Below are positions 1-9,504 of a stretch of 64,000 nt of DNA, piece after piece (within the stretch, counting starts at the first letter, position 1; each line of letters starts with the position of its first letter). Source of the DNA: Rhizobium sp. NXC14 (GTDB lineage Bacteria > Pseudomonadota > Alphaproteobacteria > Rhizobiales > Rhizobiaceae); the NCBI RefSeq assembly GCF_002117485.1, contig NZ_CP021030.1:1677001-1741000 (forward strand), written 5' to 3'. The translations under genes and the position numbers were made by a program. Under the pieces are notes generated by a model that worked only from the letters and a program-made list of their open reading frames with translations, was not told where the DNA came from and made no database searches.

Positions 1-45
1 CCATGGTCGTTTACGCTTGCGGCGATTTTGTTGTGGAGTAAGAGC

Positions 46-2211
46 ATGTCCGGCGTAGTGCGTGATCAGGATGTGGACATCGACCTCGGCCAGCTGGTTC
101 GCGCCGTTTGGGCGCGCCGGCTCAGGATTTTGACGATAACGCTCGCGGCGGCCGGCGTCGCCTTTGCCGGCGCCAAGATCATCTCGCCGCAATATCGCAG
201 CGAAACACGCATCCTTATCGAACCCCGCGCACCGGCCTTCGCGAGTACCCAGCAAGCGAGCGACGCCGGCGGCGGGCCGCTGATGGACGAGCTGAATATC
301 GCCAGCCAGGTGCAGCTCCTGCAATCGGCCGATCTCCTCAAGAAGGTGATCAACGACCTGAAACTCTACAATCTGCCGGAATTCGAAGATGCCGCCAACG
401 GCTCGGCGATGAGCAGCATCCTGGTGAAGCTGCATTTGAAGAAGAATCCGATCGAGAACCCGCCGGAAGAACGGGTAATCGACGCTTTCGTCGAGCGGCT
501 GCAGGTCTACCAAGTGCCGGGTTCGCGCGTCATCGGCATCAATTTCACGTCGAAGGATCCGAAGCTCGCGGCCGCCATCCCGAACGCCATGGCGAATGTC
601 TACCTTTCCACCCAGAGCGGCGCCAAGCTCGCCTCCAATTCGGAAGCGACGCGCTGGCTCGAGCCGGAGATCGAAAACCTGCGGCAGAAGGTCAGCGAGG
701 CCGAGAAGAAGGTTGCCGAATATCGCACCAACCACGGTCTGCTGCAAACGAACGGCACGACCACATTCCCCACCCAGCAGCTTAATGACATCTCCGCAGA
801 ACTCACCCGCGTGCGGGGCGACAAGGCCAATGCCGAGGCGAGGGCGCAGGCAGTGCGCAATGCGCTGTCATCGGGCGAAGCCTCCGATACGCTGCCTGAC
901 ATCATGTCTTCCCAGGCGATCCAGCGGCTGAAGGCGACGGAATCGGGCCTGCAGTCGCAAATATCGGATCTGCAAACCAGCCTTCTCAACAGTCATCCCC
1001 GGCTGAAGAGCCTGCGTGCCCAGCTCTCCGATATTCGCGGCCAAATCCGCCAGGAGACGCAGAAGATTCTGGCCAGCATCGAAAATGAGGCGAAGGTTGC
1101 CGACCTCCGCGCAAGCGAGCTCGAGCGCCAGAAGGACGCGGTTCAGGCCAACAGCGCCCGTGCCGGCGAAGACGAGGTTGGCCTCAACGCGCTGGAGCGC
1201 GAGGCAAACGCCCAGCGCCAGCTGCTCGAAACCTATCTGGTTCGTTACCGCGAGGCCGCCTCGCGCGCCGACCGCAATTCCAGCCCGGCCGACGCCCGTA
1301 TCGTGTCCCGGGCAATCGAGCCGGTCGATCCCTATTTCCCGAAGGTGGTGCCGATCGTTGTCGTCGCCGCCGTCGCGACGCTGATCCTGAGCGCCATCGT
1401 CACCATGCTCGCCGAACTCTTCAGCGGTCGGGCGCTTCGTGCCGTCGATATGTCCCGTAACGCAGTCAAGGCGGAAATGGCCGCGGAAGACAGGGAAGTG
1501 GCGCAGGCCGCCCCGGCCGCCAGAAGGCTCGTCCAGCCGAGCATGCTCGCCGTTGTCACGGAGGATGACGGAAAGGACGGGATCGAAGAAACGGCGGCCG
1601 CCGAAGAGGCGCCGGAGGACGACAACGAATTTTCCATTGCCTCCGTTGCGGACTACCTCACGGGCAGCCGCGCGCCGCTGGCAATCGCCATATCTCCAAC
1701 TGGTGACAACGGTTCGGCGGCGACTGTTGCGTTGACGCGCATGCTCGCCGATGCCGGCCGCCGCGTCGTTCTGATTGATATGACCGGCTCCGGCTATCCC
1801 ACAGAACTGATGGCCGAGGACCAGACAGCTCTTGGTGTCACCGATCTGCTGTGCGGCGAGGCCGCCTTCGGCGACACGATCCATGGCGATCGGCTTTCCG
1901 ATGCCCATCTGATCCCGCAGGGCCAGAGCGACGTGCGCCGCGCCATGCGCGGTGTCGACCGGCTGTCGCTGCTGCTCGATGCGCTCGCCGCCGCCTACGA
2001 CGTCGTGGTGGTCGAATGCGGTGCGGCCGATGTCGCCGGCGTCTCGCGGCTGACGCGCAGCCGGGATGTTGAAATTATCCTCTCCCTGCCGCAGCTAGAG
2101 GAGACGATCTTCGTTACCCTGATGACGGAGTTCCAGGCGGCGGGCTATCAGCGCGTCGTGCTGATGTCGGGCGGCCAAGCGGACGAGCAGGAGCTCGGGC
2201 AGGCTGCCTAG
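46..2211 (+). CDS. Wzz/ExoP-like exopolysaccharide chain-length / transport protein
   Basis: Inner-membrane polysaccharide co-polymerase of the Wzz/GumC/ExoP type, expected to control polymer length and export of surface polysaccharide. About 721 aa from the ATG at 46, which has GGAG upstream; an in-frame TTG at 28 is less likely. Visible: an N-terminal Wzz domain with a membrane segment near residues 24-46, a long periplasmic coiled-coil region at about 190-410 rich in Glu/Gln/Arg, a second membrane segment near 431-455, and a C-terminal Rossmann-like domain (VVLIDMTGSG near 575) resembling bacterial tyrosine autokinases. The place where a Walker A lysine is expected reads SPTGDNGSAATV, so the P-loop is degenerate, and there is no C-terminal tyrosine cluster. 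It may therefore be a non-kinase co-polymerase. The gene opposite encodes a CelD-like protein, also linked to envelope polysaccharide. Confidence 0.88.
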   Translation: MSGVVRDQDVDIDLGQLVRAVWARRLRILTITLAAAGVAFAGAKIISPQYRSETRILIEPRAPAFASTQQASDAGGGPLMDELNIASQVQLLQSADLLKKVINDLKLYNLPEFEDAANGSAMSSILVKLHLKKNPIENPPEERVIDAFVERLQVYQVPGSRVIGINFTSKDPKLAAAIPNAMANVYLSTQSGAKLASNSEATRWLEPEIENLRQKVSEAEKKVAEYRTNHGLLQTNGTTTFPTQQLNDISAELTRVRGDKANAEARAQAVRNALSSGEASDTLPDIMSSQAIQRLKATESGLQSQISDLQTSLLNSHPRLKSLRAQLSDIRGQIRQETQKILASIENEAKVADLRASELERQKDAVQANSARAGEDEVGLNALEREANAQRQLLETYLVRYREAASRADRNSSPADARIVSRAIEPVDPYFPKVVPIVVVAAVATLILSAIVTMLAELFSGRALRAVDMSRNAVKAEMAAEDREVAQAAPAARRLVQPSMLAVVTEDDGKDGIEETAAAEEAPEDDNEFSIASVADYLTGSRAPLAIAISPTGDNGSAATVALTRMLADAGRRVVLIDMTGSGYPTELMAEDQTALGVTDLLCGEAAFGDTIHGDRLSDAHLIPQGQSDVRRAMRGVDRLSLLLDALAAAYDVVVVECGAADVAGVSRLTRSRDVEIILSLPQLEETIFVTLMTEFQAAGYQRVVLMSGGQADEQELGQAA

Positions 2212-2240
2212 AGCATGTCGCGCGAAAGTGTTCAGCGATT

Positions 2241-3482
2241 TCAGCCGATCCGTGCGCGGATGCCTTGGGCCAATTTATAGAGTTTGGGACGCGCCTTGAT
2301 ATGCGCCTTGCTACGGGTGACGATCCGGTGCGCGGCGCCTGCGGCGACTCCGAACGGCGAGACCGGCAGGACCACATCATAATGCTCGGTCTCCACTGGT
2401 GCCCAGGAACGCTTGTAGGTCTGGTCGCCGAGGCCGAAATCGAACAGCGCGACACCTCTGCCATGCAGCCCTGCGATCGCCTGCCAATATAGGAACTCGC
2501 CGGGGCTTGTATCCGGTACAAGGTCTTCGTCGATCGCCCCGAACTGGCATATGACATGGTCGCCCTTGCGCGAAATCCCTGATATCGCGGCGATCCCGTC
2601 TTTATTTTCACCCTTCAGCCGCAGCGCATGCATCTGCAGGGCGAAATATTGTCTCGCATCATCTTGCTTGCCGATGAGGCCGTGCAGGAAGGCCTGTGTT
2701 TCGCGATCGGCGAAGACGTCGGGCAGGCCAAGGCTCGCGAAGCGGGCACTCTTCAAGCGGAAGAAGATGTCGAGCAGGTGGTGTTGCTCTTGCGATGTTT
2801 GTGGAATGACGTAGTCGACGCCCCCGGCTGCTTCCAGACGCCTCGACTGAACGCGGAATTTCTTACGTCGGCTCTTGGCGTTGAGCTGCTTCAGCGTCTC
2901 CTCGAAATGGGAGAGCAACGGCAATTGATAGGCGTGGTTCTGGTTCTGCACCATCGGCAGTCCGGTGAGCGGGGTCTGCCGCCCGCGCCATTCCAGCGGG
3001 ACGTTTTGCAGCAGCAGCAGATCTGCATGGCCCTTCAAGGCCTGCCGAAGCTGCGCCGCGAACTTCTGCGCGTCGATGCTGCCGCCACTTTCGGCAAAAT
3101 TGCCGGAGAACAGACCGGTATTGATATTGCTGTGATCGGCAGCGATGAACTTTGCGACGGTCAATCCACGGGATTTGACAATCTCGATCGGCAGAATGAA
3201 GGCTGTCTCGCCGGCATAGGTGCCCTTGAGAATTGCCAGCGGCCGCTGAAAGGCATTCACCCAGGCGGCGCACCAATCGTAGCTTTGATGAAGCGAATGG
3301 AGATCATCGACCTCCAGAGCCCGCCAATCATCCTCCAATGGCTGCATCGCGTCGAAAACCGAGATGTCGATTTTTGCCATGGCAAGTTTCATACTCACCT
3401 GGCGTAGGCGTGAGATCGCCATATCGGCGAGCGCGCCATCATCTGACGACTGTTCATCAATATCGAACTTTTGCGTCTGCAC
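2241..3482 (-). CDS. GNAT family N-acetyltransferase, CelD/BioF2-like
   Basis: A 413-aa protein matching the BioF2-like acetyltransferase family (CelD-like, PF13480 type), often found in polysaccharide or cellulose biosynthesis loci of rhizobia. The acyltransferase core lies at about residues 180-340, with a basic stretch (AKSRRKKFRVQSRR) and a conserved FDFGLGDQTYKRSW motif near the C-terminus; no signal peptide or membrane segment is seen. Internal ATGs at residues 31 and 35 are alternative starts. It converges on the Wzz-like gene, consistent with a shared envelope polysaccharide role, but the substrate cannot be told from sequence. A 7-bp inverted repeat lies just upstream of the start. 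Confidence 0.8.
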   Translation of the reverse strand: MQTQKFDIDEQSSDDGALADMAISRLRQVSMKLAMAKIDISVFDAMQPLEDDWRALEVDDLHSLHQSYDWCAAWVNAFQRPLAILKGTYAGETAFILPIEIVKSRGLTVAKFIAADHSNINTGLFSGNFAESGGSIDAQKFAAQLRQALKGHADLLLLQNVPLEWRGRQTPLTGLPMVQNQNHAYQLPLLSHFEETLKQLNAKSRRKKFRVQSRRLEAAGGVDYVIPQTSQEQHHLLDIFFRLKSARFASLGLPDVFADRETQAFLHGLIGKQDDARQYFALQMHALRLKGENKDGIAAISGISRKGDHVICQFGAIDEDLVPDTSPGEFLYWQAIAGLHGRGVALFDFGLGDQTYKRSWAPVETEHYDVVLPVSPFGVAAGAAHRIVTRSKAHIKARPKLYKLAQGIRARIG

Positions 3483-3491
3483 GGGGACTCT

Positions 3492-3511
3492 CCGGTCAAA
3501 ATGCTGACCGG
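3492..3511. promoter_or_regulatory. inverted repeat upstream of CelD-like gene
   Basis: CCGGTCA, six bases, then TGACCGG form a perfect 7-bp inverted repeat about 10 bp upstream of the CelD-like start codon on the minus strand. It could be an operator or a small leader hairpin; no regulator is assigned. Confidence 0.3.
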
Positions 3512-3600
3512 GAAGGTAGGTGTGCAGGACATATATTTGGTTTAACCGCCGCCCATCCGCGGGGTTTTCCGCCGATCACGGTTATTCGGCCGTTAATGGC

Positions 3601-3810
3601 CTACTGTTGCCGCGGCCCGGCCATCCACTTGATGATCACCATTGCCGGCAAGACCCAAAGCAGGCCGGTCAGCAGGAAATAGAGCAGGTGCCCCCACCAG
3701 GGGGCGTTGCCGAGCGTCGCCACCGCGATCGTGTTCGCCACCAGCGCATAGACGAGCACAAGCACGATGATAAGGATCGTGCCGATGAATTTGCGAAGGC
3801 GGACGGGCAT
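3601..3810 (-). CDS. DUF2842 domain small membrane protein
   Basis: A 69-aa protein with two hydrophobic helices (about residues 9-31 and 40-63), an N-terminal MPVRLRKF stretch and a WWGHLLYF motif between the helices. This pattern fits the DUF2842 family of small alphaproteobacterial inner-membrane proteins of unknown function. It is divergent from ctaA, with about 115 bp between the starts. In several alphaproteobacteria DUF2842 proteins lie near cytochrome oxidase biogenesis genes, so a link to ctaA is possible but is inference. Confidence 0.8.
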   Translation of the reverse strand: MPVRLRKFIGTILIIVLVLVYALVANTIAVATLGNAPWWGHLLYFLLTGLLWVLPAMVIIKWMAGPRQQ

Positions 3811-3924
3811 TGTTTATCTCTTGTATGGGTAGCGCGGAGCGGCGCGACGGCATGCCGCAAAGCTTCGGGGCTTGTTTTGCATGAGCCGGTGGGGCAAATC
3901 AACTGCCGGATAGAAGGAGACATC

Positions 3925-5028
3925 ATGGCCGTCGCGAACCTCACCACGGAACAGGCGATCCTGAGCGAAGTACGCAAGCAGAACCGCGACCGCCGCGCCT
4001 TGCGGCTGTGGCTCGGCTTTGTGCTTTTGGCGCTCTTTTGTCTCGTGCTCGTCGGAGGGGCAACGCGGCTCACCAATTCCGGCCTCTCGATCACCGAGTG
4101 GAAGCCGATCCATGGCGTCGTTCCGCCGCTGTCGGCCGCGGAATGGGAAGAGGAGTTCCGCCTCTACCAGCGCATTCCCGAATTTCAGCAATTGAACAGT
4201 TCCATGACCGTCGACGAGTTCAAGAGCATCTTCTGGTGGGAATGGGCGCACCGGCTGATCGCCCGCGGCATCGGCGTGATCTTCGCGCTGCCGCTTCTTT
4301 TTTTCTGGCTGACGGGGCGGATCGAGAAACGCCTGCGCTGGCCGCTCGTCGGCATCCTGGCGCTCGGCGGCCTGCAGGGTTTCATCGGCTGGTGGATGGT
4401 GTCCTCAGGCCTTTCCGTTCGCACTGATGTCAGTCAGTACCGGCTGGCGACGCATCTCGTCATGGCCTGCCTAATCTTTGCCGGCTGCATGTGGATCATG
4501 CGCGGGCTGTCGCCGCACTCCAACGATCCGGCGCCGGTACGCAGCTCGCGCGGCTTCGCTGCCGTGATCGCCATTTTCGCGCTGTTCCAGATCTATCTCG
4601 GTGCCCTGGTGGCGGGACTCGATGCCGGTTTTTCCTACAATACCTGGCCATTGATGGATGGCGCCGTCATTCCCTCCGATCTGCTCATTCAGCAGCCCTT
4701 CTGGATCAATGCCTTCGAGAACCCGAAGACAGTGCAGTTCATCCACCGCATCGGCGCCTATACGCTCTTCGCACTGGTGCTGATCAACATGGTAATCGCC
4801 CTTCGCGCCGCACCCTGGACCACCCATGCCCGCCGCGCCGTCGTGCTTTTCGCGCTGGTGACCGTTCAGGCGGCGATCGGCATTGCCACGCTGCTGATGC
4901 AGGTGCCGCTTCACTGGGGCCTGCTGCATCAGGCTGGCGCGCTTGTTGTATTCGGTTTCGCCGTCGCCAACTGGCGTGGCTTTTACGGCGAATACCCGCA
5001 CGAGACGACGATCACCGAACGCGATTGA
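3925..5028 (+). CDS. ctaA: heme A synthase (COX15/CtaA type 2)
   Basis: Converts heme O to heme A for aa3-type cytochrome oxidase, in the inner membrane. The 367-aa product has eight predicted membrane helices. Helix-associated histidines appear in the [37 protein letters not shown] and [12 protein letters not shown] segments, as expected for the family. The [18 protein letters not shown] motif after helix 1 is diagnostic for COX15/CtaA. The ATG at 3925 follows an AAGGAG ribosome site; the reading frame stays open far upstream, but that part lacks similarity and overlaps the divergent DUF2842 gene. Confidence 0.96.
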   Translation: MAVANLTTEQAILSEVRKQNRDRRALRLWLGFVLLALFCLVLVGGATRLTNSGLSITEWKPIHGVVPPLSAAEWEEEFRLYQRIPEFQQLNSSMTVDEFKSIFWWEWAHRLIARGIGVIFALPLLFFWLTGRIEKRLRWPLVGILALGGLQGFIGWWMVSSGLSVRTDVSQYRLATHLVMACLIFAGCMWIMRGLSPHSNDPAPVRSSRGFAAVIAIFALFQIYLGALVAGLDAGFSYNTWPLMDGAVIPSDLLIQQPFWINAFENPKTVQFIHRIGAYTLFALVLINMVIALRAAPWTTHARRAVVLFALVTVQAAIGIATLLMQVPLHWGLLHQAGALVVFGFAVANWRGFYGEYPHETTITERD

Positions 5029-5050
5029 AAGCGGGAGGCTGTCATTCGTT

Positions 5051-5842
5051 CTAACGCAGCACGCCGTCGAGCAGCGGCATGCCGATGATGGCTGCCGCTG
5101 CGATCAGCATGTAGCAGGCGATGCGGAAGGTCCGCTCCTCGGCAAGCCCGAACAGTTTCGAGCCGCCATAGAGACCCAGCGCATAACTCGGCAGGATAAC
5201 GACGGTGAGGGCGAAGACAGCGGGCACGAACAGACCGCCGATATAATAGCTGATGGTGCTGAAGACGGACGAGATCGAAAAATACAGCACGACATTCGCT
5301 CTGACGCGCGCGAAGTCGCTCTTGCCGCCGAGCCAGTAGGCAACGACAGGCGGTCCGCCGAGCTGCGCGGCGCCGCTGAAAAGTCCGGCGATCAGGCCGA
5401 CGCCGCTGCTGAGCGGCGTTGACGGCGCGCCTTGGTAGCGCCATCCCGATACGAGAAGCGCGAGCAGGCTGATGGCGATGATCGTGATGCTCCAGCGCAG
5501 CAGCGCCGGGTCGAGCAGCGCCAGCAGCGCCGTGCCGGCCGGGACGCCGAGTGCCGCACCAGCCGCCATGACGAAAACTTCGGACCGGTTGGCGTCGCGC
5601 CAGGCGGGTGGGATCATCCCAAGTGTGGCGATGCCGTCGATGACGAGCAGGATCGGCGAGACCAGCTTCGGGCCAACGATGGCGCCGCCGAGCGGGACTA
5701 AGATCAACGCTGCGCCGAAACCGGAAAAGCCGCGGGCTAGCCCCGCGATCAAGGCAAACGCCATCAGCGCATAAATGCCGTGACCTGGCAGGGCGGCGGC
5801 AAACCACGTCTGCATGTCGGCGACAAGCCTATCCAGCATCAT
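5051..5842 (-). CDS. sulfite exporter TauE/SafE family permease
   Basis: A 263-aa inner-membrane protein with about eight hydrophobic helices and the internal repeat typical of TauE/SafE (DUF81) permeases, including the GLARGFSGFGAALILVPLGG motif near the N-terminus and a repeat-like GLFSGAAQLGGPPVVAY in the second half. Family members export sulfite, sulfoacetate or other organosulfur anions; the substrate here is unknown. It starts 4 bp after the argC stop, so the two are likely co-transcribed, with tauE as the distal gene. It converges on ctaA. Confidence 0.88.
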   Translation of the reverse strand: MMLDRLVADMQTWFAAALPGHGIYALMAFALIAGLARGFSGFGAALILVPLGGAIVGPKLVSPILLVIDGIATLGMIPPAWRDANRSEVFVMAAGAALGVPAGTALLALLDPALLRWSITIIAISLLALLVSGWRYQGAPSTPLSSGVGLIAGLFSGAAQLGGPPVVAYWLGGKSDFARVRANVVLYFSISSVFSTISYYIGGLFVPAVFALTVVILPSYALGLYGGSKLFGLAEERTFRIACYMLIAAAAIIGMPLLDGVLR

Positions 5843-5846
5843 GGCC

Positions 5847-6779
5847 TTAGCTGGCGAGCATCAGGTCCATGTTCTGCACGGCAGCACCCGAGGCACCCTT
5901 GCCGAGGTTGTCGAGCAGCGCCACCAGATTGACCTGGGAACCACCCGGCGTACCGAAGACGAAGAGTTTCATCGTGTCCTTGCCCTCGAGCTCGACGGCG
6001 TTGACGCGGGGGAGCGCCTTGCTTTCGGCGAGCGGCACGACGGTGACGATGCCCTGTCCGGCATAATGGGCAACCAGTGCCGCGTGGATGCTTTCCATCG
6101 TCGCGCCCTCGGCGAGATCGTCGAGATGCAGCGGCACCTGCACGATCATGCCCTGTGCGAATTTGCCGACCGACGGCGAGAAAATCGGTGCGCGGTCGAG
6201 TAGGCCGTGCACGGTCATCTCCGGCACATGTTTGTGAGTGAGCGCCAGGCCATAGAGGAAATGCGGCGCGGTGATCGCATCCGGATGATCCGGGTTTTCC
6301 ATCTGCGCGATCATCTGCTTGCCGCCGCCGGTATAACCGGAAACCGCGTTGACCGTCACCGGATAGCCATCCGGCAGAATGCCGGCGGCGCGCAGCGGCC
6401 GAATGAGGCCGATCGCGCCTGTCGGATAGCAGCCGGGATTGGAGACGAAACGGGCGGCCTTGATTTTGTCGGCCTGTGCACCGTCCATTTCGGCAAAGCC
6501 ATAGGCCCAGCCGGAATTGACGCGGAAGGCCGTCGAGGTGTCGATAACGCGGACGTTATTGTTGCCCGAAACCATCTGAACCGCTTCCTTCGACGCGTCG
6601 TCGGGCAGGCACAGAATGGCGATATCGGCGCTGTTCAGCATGTCCTCGCGCATGGCGGCGTTGCGCCGCTCGTCCTCGGGAATGGACAGAAGCTCGACAT
6701 CGCGGCGGCCGGCCATGCGCGTACGGATCTGCAGACCCGTTGTACCGTGTTCGCCATCGATGAAGATTTTCGGTGCCAT
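5847..6779 (-). CDS. argC: N-acetyl-gamma-glutamyl-phosphate reductase, type 2
   Basis: Third enzyme of arginine biosynthesis: NADPH-dependent reduction of N-acetylglutamyl-5-phosphate to the semialdehyde, in the cytoplasm. The 310-aa length and [19 protein letters not shown]-terminus fit the shorter type-2 ArgC of alphaproteobacteria. The catalytic cysteine lies in [13 protein letters not shown], and the downstream [11 protein letters not shown] motif is intact. It lies 61 bp downstream of speB and immediately upstream of the TauE gene, all leftward, forming a probable arginine/agmatine-themed unit. Confidence 0.96.
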   Translation of the reverse strand: MAPKIFIDGEHGTTGLQIRTRMAGRRDVELLSIPEDERRNAAMREDMLNSADIAILCLPDDASKEAVQMVSGNNNVRVIDTSTAFRVNSGWAYGFAEMDGAQADKIKAARFVSNPGCYPTGAIGLIRPLRAAGILPDGYPVTVNAVSGYTGGGKQMIAQMENPDHPDAITAPHFLYGLALTHKHVPEMTVHGLLDRAPIFSPSVGKFAQGMIVQVPLHLDDLAEGATMESIHAALVAHYAGQGIVTVVPLAESKALPRVNAVELEGKDTMKLFVFGTPGGSQVNLVALLDNLGKGASGAAVQNMDLMLAS

Positions 6780-6840
6780 GTTAGACCTGCGCTTTCAATG
6801 GGTTCTGAGGATTTCCGGCTTCAATTTGAACGATGATAAA

Positions 6841-7803
6841 TCAGCCTTGTGACGCCGCAATGGCGCGTCGCTCGGCGTGAAGGCCAAGCATATACATTGC
6901 CACCGTTGCCCCCGCAATGGCGGTGATATCGGCATGGTCGTAAGGCGGCGACACTTCGACCACGTCGGCGCCGCGGATATCGAGTTGGTGCAGACGCTGC
7001 AGCACCGAGAGGATCTTGGCGCTCGACGGACCGCCGGCAACCGGCGTGCCGGTCCCTGGGGCAAAGGCAGGATCCAGGCAATCGATATCGAAGGTGAGAT
7101 AGGCGGGGGCGCCGCGCGTATGAGAGATGATCGCCGAGGCAATGTCGCCGCCGCTCATCTCCTCGACCTGATGACCATAGAGAATATTGATGCCGCAATC
7201 CTCCGGCGCATGGGTACGGATGCCGATCTGAATCGAGCGGTCGGGATCGATGATGCCTTCACGCACGGCCCGCGCCACGAAGGAGCCATGGTCGATGCGC
7301 CGCTCTTCGTCGAACCAGGTGTCCTGGTGAGCGTCGAACTGCACCAGCGCGAGAGGCCCGTGTTTTGCGGCATGGGCTTTCAGCAGCGGCCAAGTGACGT
7401 AATGATCGCCGCCCAGCGTCAGCAGAAAGGCGCCGCTGTCGAGGATCGCATTGGCCTGGCGTTCGATGGCGCCGGGCGTGTCCTGATGGTTGCCGTAGTC
7501 GAGCAGGCAATCGCCATGGTCGATCACCGCCATGTCGGCAAACAGTTCGCGGTTGAAGGGATATTGCGCATCGTTGTCGAATATCGCCGAGGCGCGCCGA
7601 ATCGCCTGCGGGCCGAAGCGCGTGCCCGGTCTATTCGATGTGGCGGCGTCGAAGGGGATGCCCCAGACGGCGACATCGACGCCGGCAAGTTCTTTGGTGA
7701 AGCGGCGGCGCATGAAGGACAGAGCGCCGGCAAAGGTGGGATCGCTGGCGGCCGAAGTGAGGTTGGTCGCTGTGAAGGCATGATCGATGGTCTTGTTCGC
7801 CAA
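6841..7803 (-). CDS. speB: agmatinase / ureohydrolase
   Basis: Mn-dependent ureohydrolase of the arginase/agmatinase family, splitting agmatine to putrescine and urea. The three metal-binding signatures are present: GGDHYVTWP, FDAHQDTW and FDIDCLDPAFAPGTG. The start is placed at TTG 7803 (product begins MANKTIDHAF, 320 aa) because AAGGAG lies a suitable distance upstream; the more upstream in-frame ATG at 7833 has a weaker context. The upstream neighbour on the same strand is an MFS exporter; argC follows. Substrate preference among agmatine, guanidinobutyrate and similar compounds cannot be settled from sequence alone. Confidence 0.92.
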   Translation of the reverse strand: MANKTIDHAFTATNLTSAASDPTFAGALSFMRRRFTKELAGVDVAVWGIPFDAATSNRPGTRFGPQAIRRASAIFDNDAQYPFNRELFADMAVIDHGDCLLDYGNHQDTPGAIERQANAILDSGAFLLTLGGDHYVTWPLLKAHAAKHGPLALVQFDAHQDTWFDEERRIDHGSFVARAVREGIIDPDRSIQIGIRTHAPEDCGINILYGHQVEEMSGGDIASAIISHTRGAPAYLTFDIDCLDPAFAPGTGTPVAGGPSSAKILSVLQRLHQLDIRGADVVEVSPPYDHADITAIAGATVAMYMLGLHAERRAIAASQG

Positions 7804-8008
7804 AGGGGGCTCCTTCTCTGTCCGCGCTAGCATAATCGCATTCGATGTCGACCTTATATCGCCTGGCCACCGGTCACGACTGACCGATCCCGAAAGGAAT
7901 GGATGTTTCCTTTCGGGGCAGGTAAGGGGTAGGCGAGGTGCGCCGAGATTTCAAGCGATCCCCGCTTGACGGTCGCTCTGCGGTTGGCGCTGCCGCAATT
8001 CTGCGGCC

Positions 8009-9199
8009 TCAGACGGCCTTCCGGGCAAGCTGGCGCAATCCAGCCAGGGTTATCAGCGCTGCCGCCCCGGTATAGGCCGCCAGCGGCCAGGCCGTGTCGC
8101 CGTCGAGCAGAATCACGAACAATGTGCCTGCAGCACCGACCAGCAGGCTTTCGACGCAGAAGTAGAGCGCCACGGCCGTTCCCGCGCTATTGCCGAATGC
8201 GGCAAGCGCACCATTGGCCGTAACGGCTGTCGCAAAGACAATGCCGATGGCGATGATCCACATCGGCAGAATGAGGCGGACAAGCGGTTCCTGCAAAAAC
8301 ATCTCTCCCATGGCAAGCATCACCGCGCCGACAAGCAGCAGCGCCATGCCTCTTGCGAGGCTGCCTGCGATGCCCCAGCGTGTGATGAAGCGTTTGGCAA
8401 GGCGCGCCGTCACAATCATCACCAATGCCACTGAAGCAAAGATGAAGCTGAAGCTGATGCCGGAAAAACCGGCCCGATCGATCAGGATGCGGGGCGCGGT
8501 CGAGAAGAAGACGAAGAAGGCTCCCATCGCTGCGCTGAAGCCGGTCGTGTAGATCCAGAAGGGAAAGCTCGCGAGGATCGGACCTATTGCGATGGTTGTC
8601 GCCGACGTAACAGGGCGGGTTTCATGCCAGCGCCTGATGGCATTGAGAGTTGCAATGATCGACAGCAGGCCGATGACGAGAAAGATGGCTCGCCACCCAT
8701 AGTGGTCGGCAATCACCGCGCCGACGACCGGCCCGAACGCAGGCACAAGCGATAGCAGCGAACCGAGCAGGCTATAGATCACGCTGCTTTCCGGCCGCTC
8801 GGCGTAGACGTCGCGCACTGTTGCGAAGGTGGCGACAAGAGCCGCCGAGGCGCCGATCGCCTGCAACAATCGCAAGGCCACGAAGAGAAGTGCGGATGAG
8901 GCCCCGGCAAGCAGACAGGACGCAAGGGCAAATAGTGCCGCCCCGCCGATCAGCACGGGCCGCCGCCCGACGATATCGGAGATCGGACCAAAGACAATCT
9001 GGCCGACGCCGAGCACAAGCATATAGAGGCTGAGGGTCAACTGGACGACTTCAGGCGAGGTGCCGAGCGCCTGGGGCATCGTCGGCACAACCGGTAGATA
9101 TATGTCCATGGCAAGCGACGCCAGGATGTCGAAAGGAGCCATCAGCAACAAGCTTGCCGGCACGGAATAATTCCACGACGGAATTTTCGGATAAGACAT
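8009..9199 (-). CDS. CmlA/FloR-like MFS drug exporter
   Basis: A 396-aa major facilitator protein of the DHA1 (Bcr/CflA) subfamily with 12 hydrophobic segments. Its sequence follows the CmlA/FloR phenicol exporters closely: SPFD-like MAPFDILASLAMDIYLP at the N-terminus, QLTLSLYMLVLGVGQIVFGP, the motif-A loop GPISDIVGRRPVL, ASAALVATFATVRDVYAE, and FFVFFSTAPRILI in helix 7. An in-frame ATG at 9226 would add nine residues; the ATG at 9199 matches the family start. The gene lies between speB and rpsI, all on the minus strand but separated by a 260-bp gap and a terminator from rpsI. Drug specificity is inference from family resemblance. Confidence 0.88.
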   Translation of the reverse strand: MSYPKIPSWNYSVPASLLLMAPFDILASLAMDIYLPVVPTMPQALGTSPEVVQLTLSLYMLVLGVGQIVFGPISDIVGRRPVLIGGAALFALASCLLAGASSALLFVALRLLQAIGASAALVATFATVRDVYAERPESSVIYSLLGSLLSLVPAFGPVVGAVIADHYGWRAIFLVIGLLSIIATLNAIRRWHETRPVTSATTIAIGPILASFPFWIYTTGFSAAMGAFFVFFSTAPRILIDRAGFSGISFSFIFASVALVMIVTARLAKRFITRWGIAGSLARGMALLLVGAVMLAMGEMFLQEPLVRLILPMWIIAIGIVFATAVTANGALAAFGNSAGTAVALYFCVESLLVGAAGTLFVILLDGDTAWPLAAYTGAAALITLAGLRQLARKAV

Positions 9200-9453
9200 G
9201 GGTAAGATCCGCTCAAATGATTTCATTCGGCGGCGATCTGTCTTTCATCAGTATCGGATTTTTTGGGACAGATGCCGCAACAACAGCGCAAAGTTGTTGC
9301 GGCTTAGTTGTCTGCGGACTTGGTTGTTCCCATGATGAGACCTTGATTGCGGCTCCGCTCGTTTGCGAAGCGTTCTGTCGGATTTCTACCAGCAGAACCG
9401 GAGTGCGGCAATGGCGACCGGCGAGGCGATGCCGGAATTCCTCAAACGCCCAA

Positions 9454-9480
9454 ACAAAAAGGCCGGGTTTCCCCGGCCTT
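9454..9480 (-). terminator. rho-independent terminator of rplM-rpsI
   Basis: Reading the minus strand, AAGGCCGGG, a four-base loop and the matching CCCGGCCTT arm are followed by a T-run. It begins about 25 bp after the rpsI stop, which fits an intrinsic terminator of the two-gene ribosomal operon. Confidence 0.85.
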
Positions 9481-9504
9481 CGTAATTCCGTCTGTCCGAA
9501 ACGA

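Noticed and set aside
2212-2240. Fragment of a rhizobial intergenic repeat after the Wzz-like gene
   Set aside because: AGAGCATGTCGCGCGAAAG resembles a common repeat end, but only about 25 bp are present, too short to call.
3520-3924. N-terminal extension of ctaA
   Set aside because: Open frame only; it overlaps the divergent DUF2842 gene, and the ATG at 3925 has a good ribosome site and family-like start.
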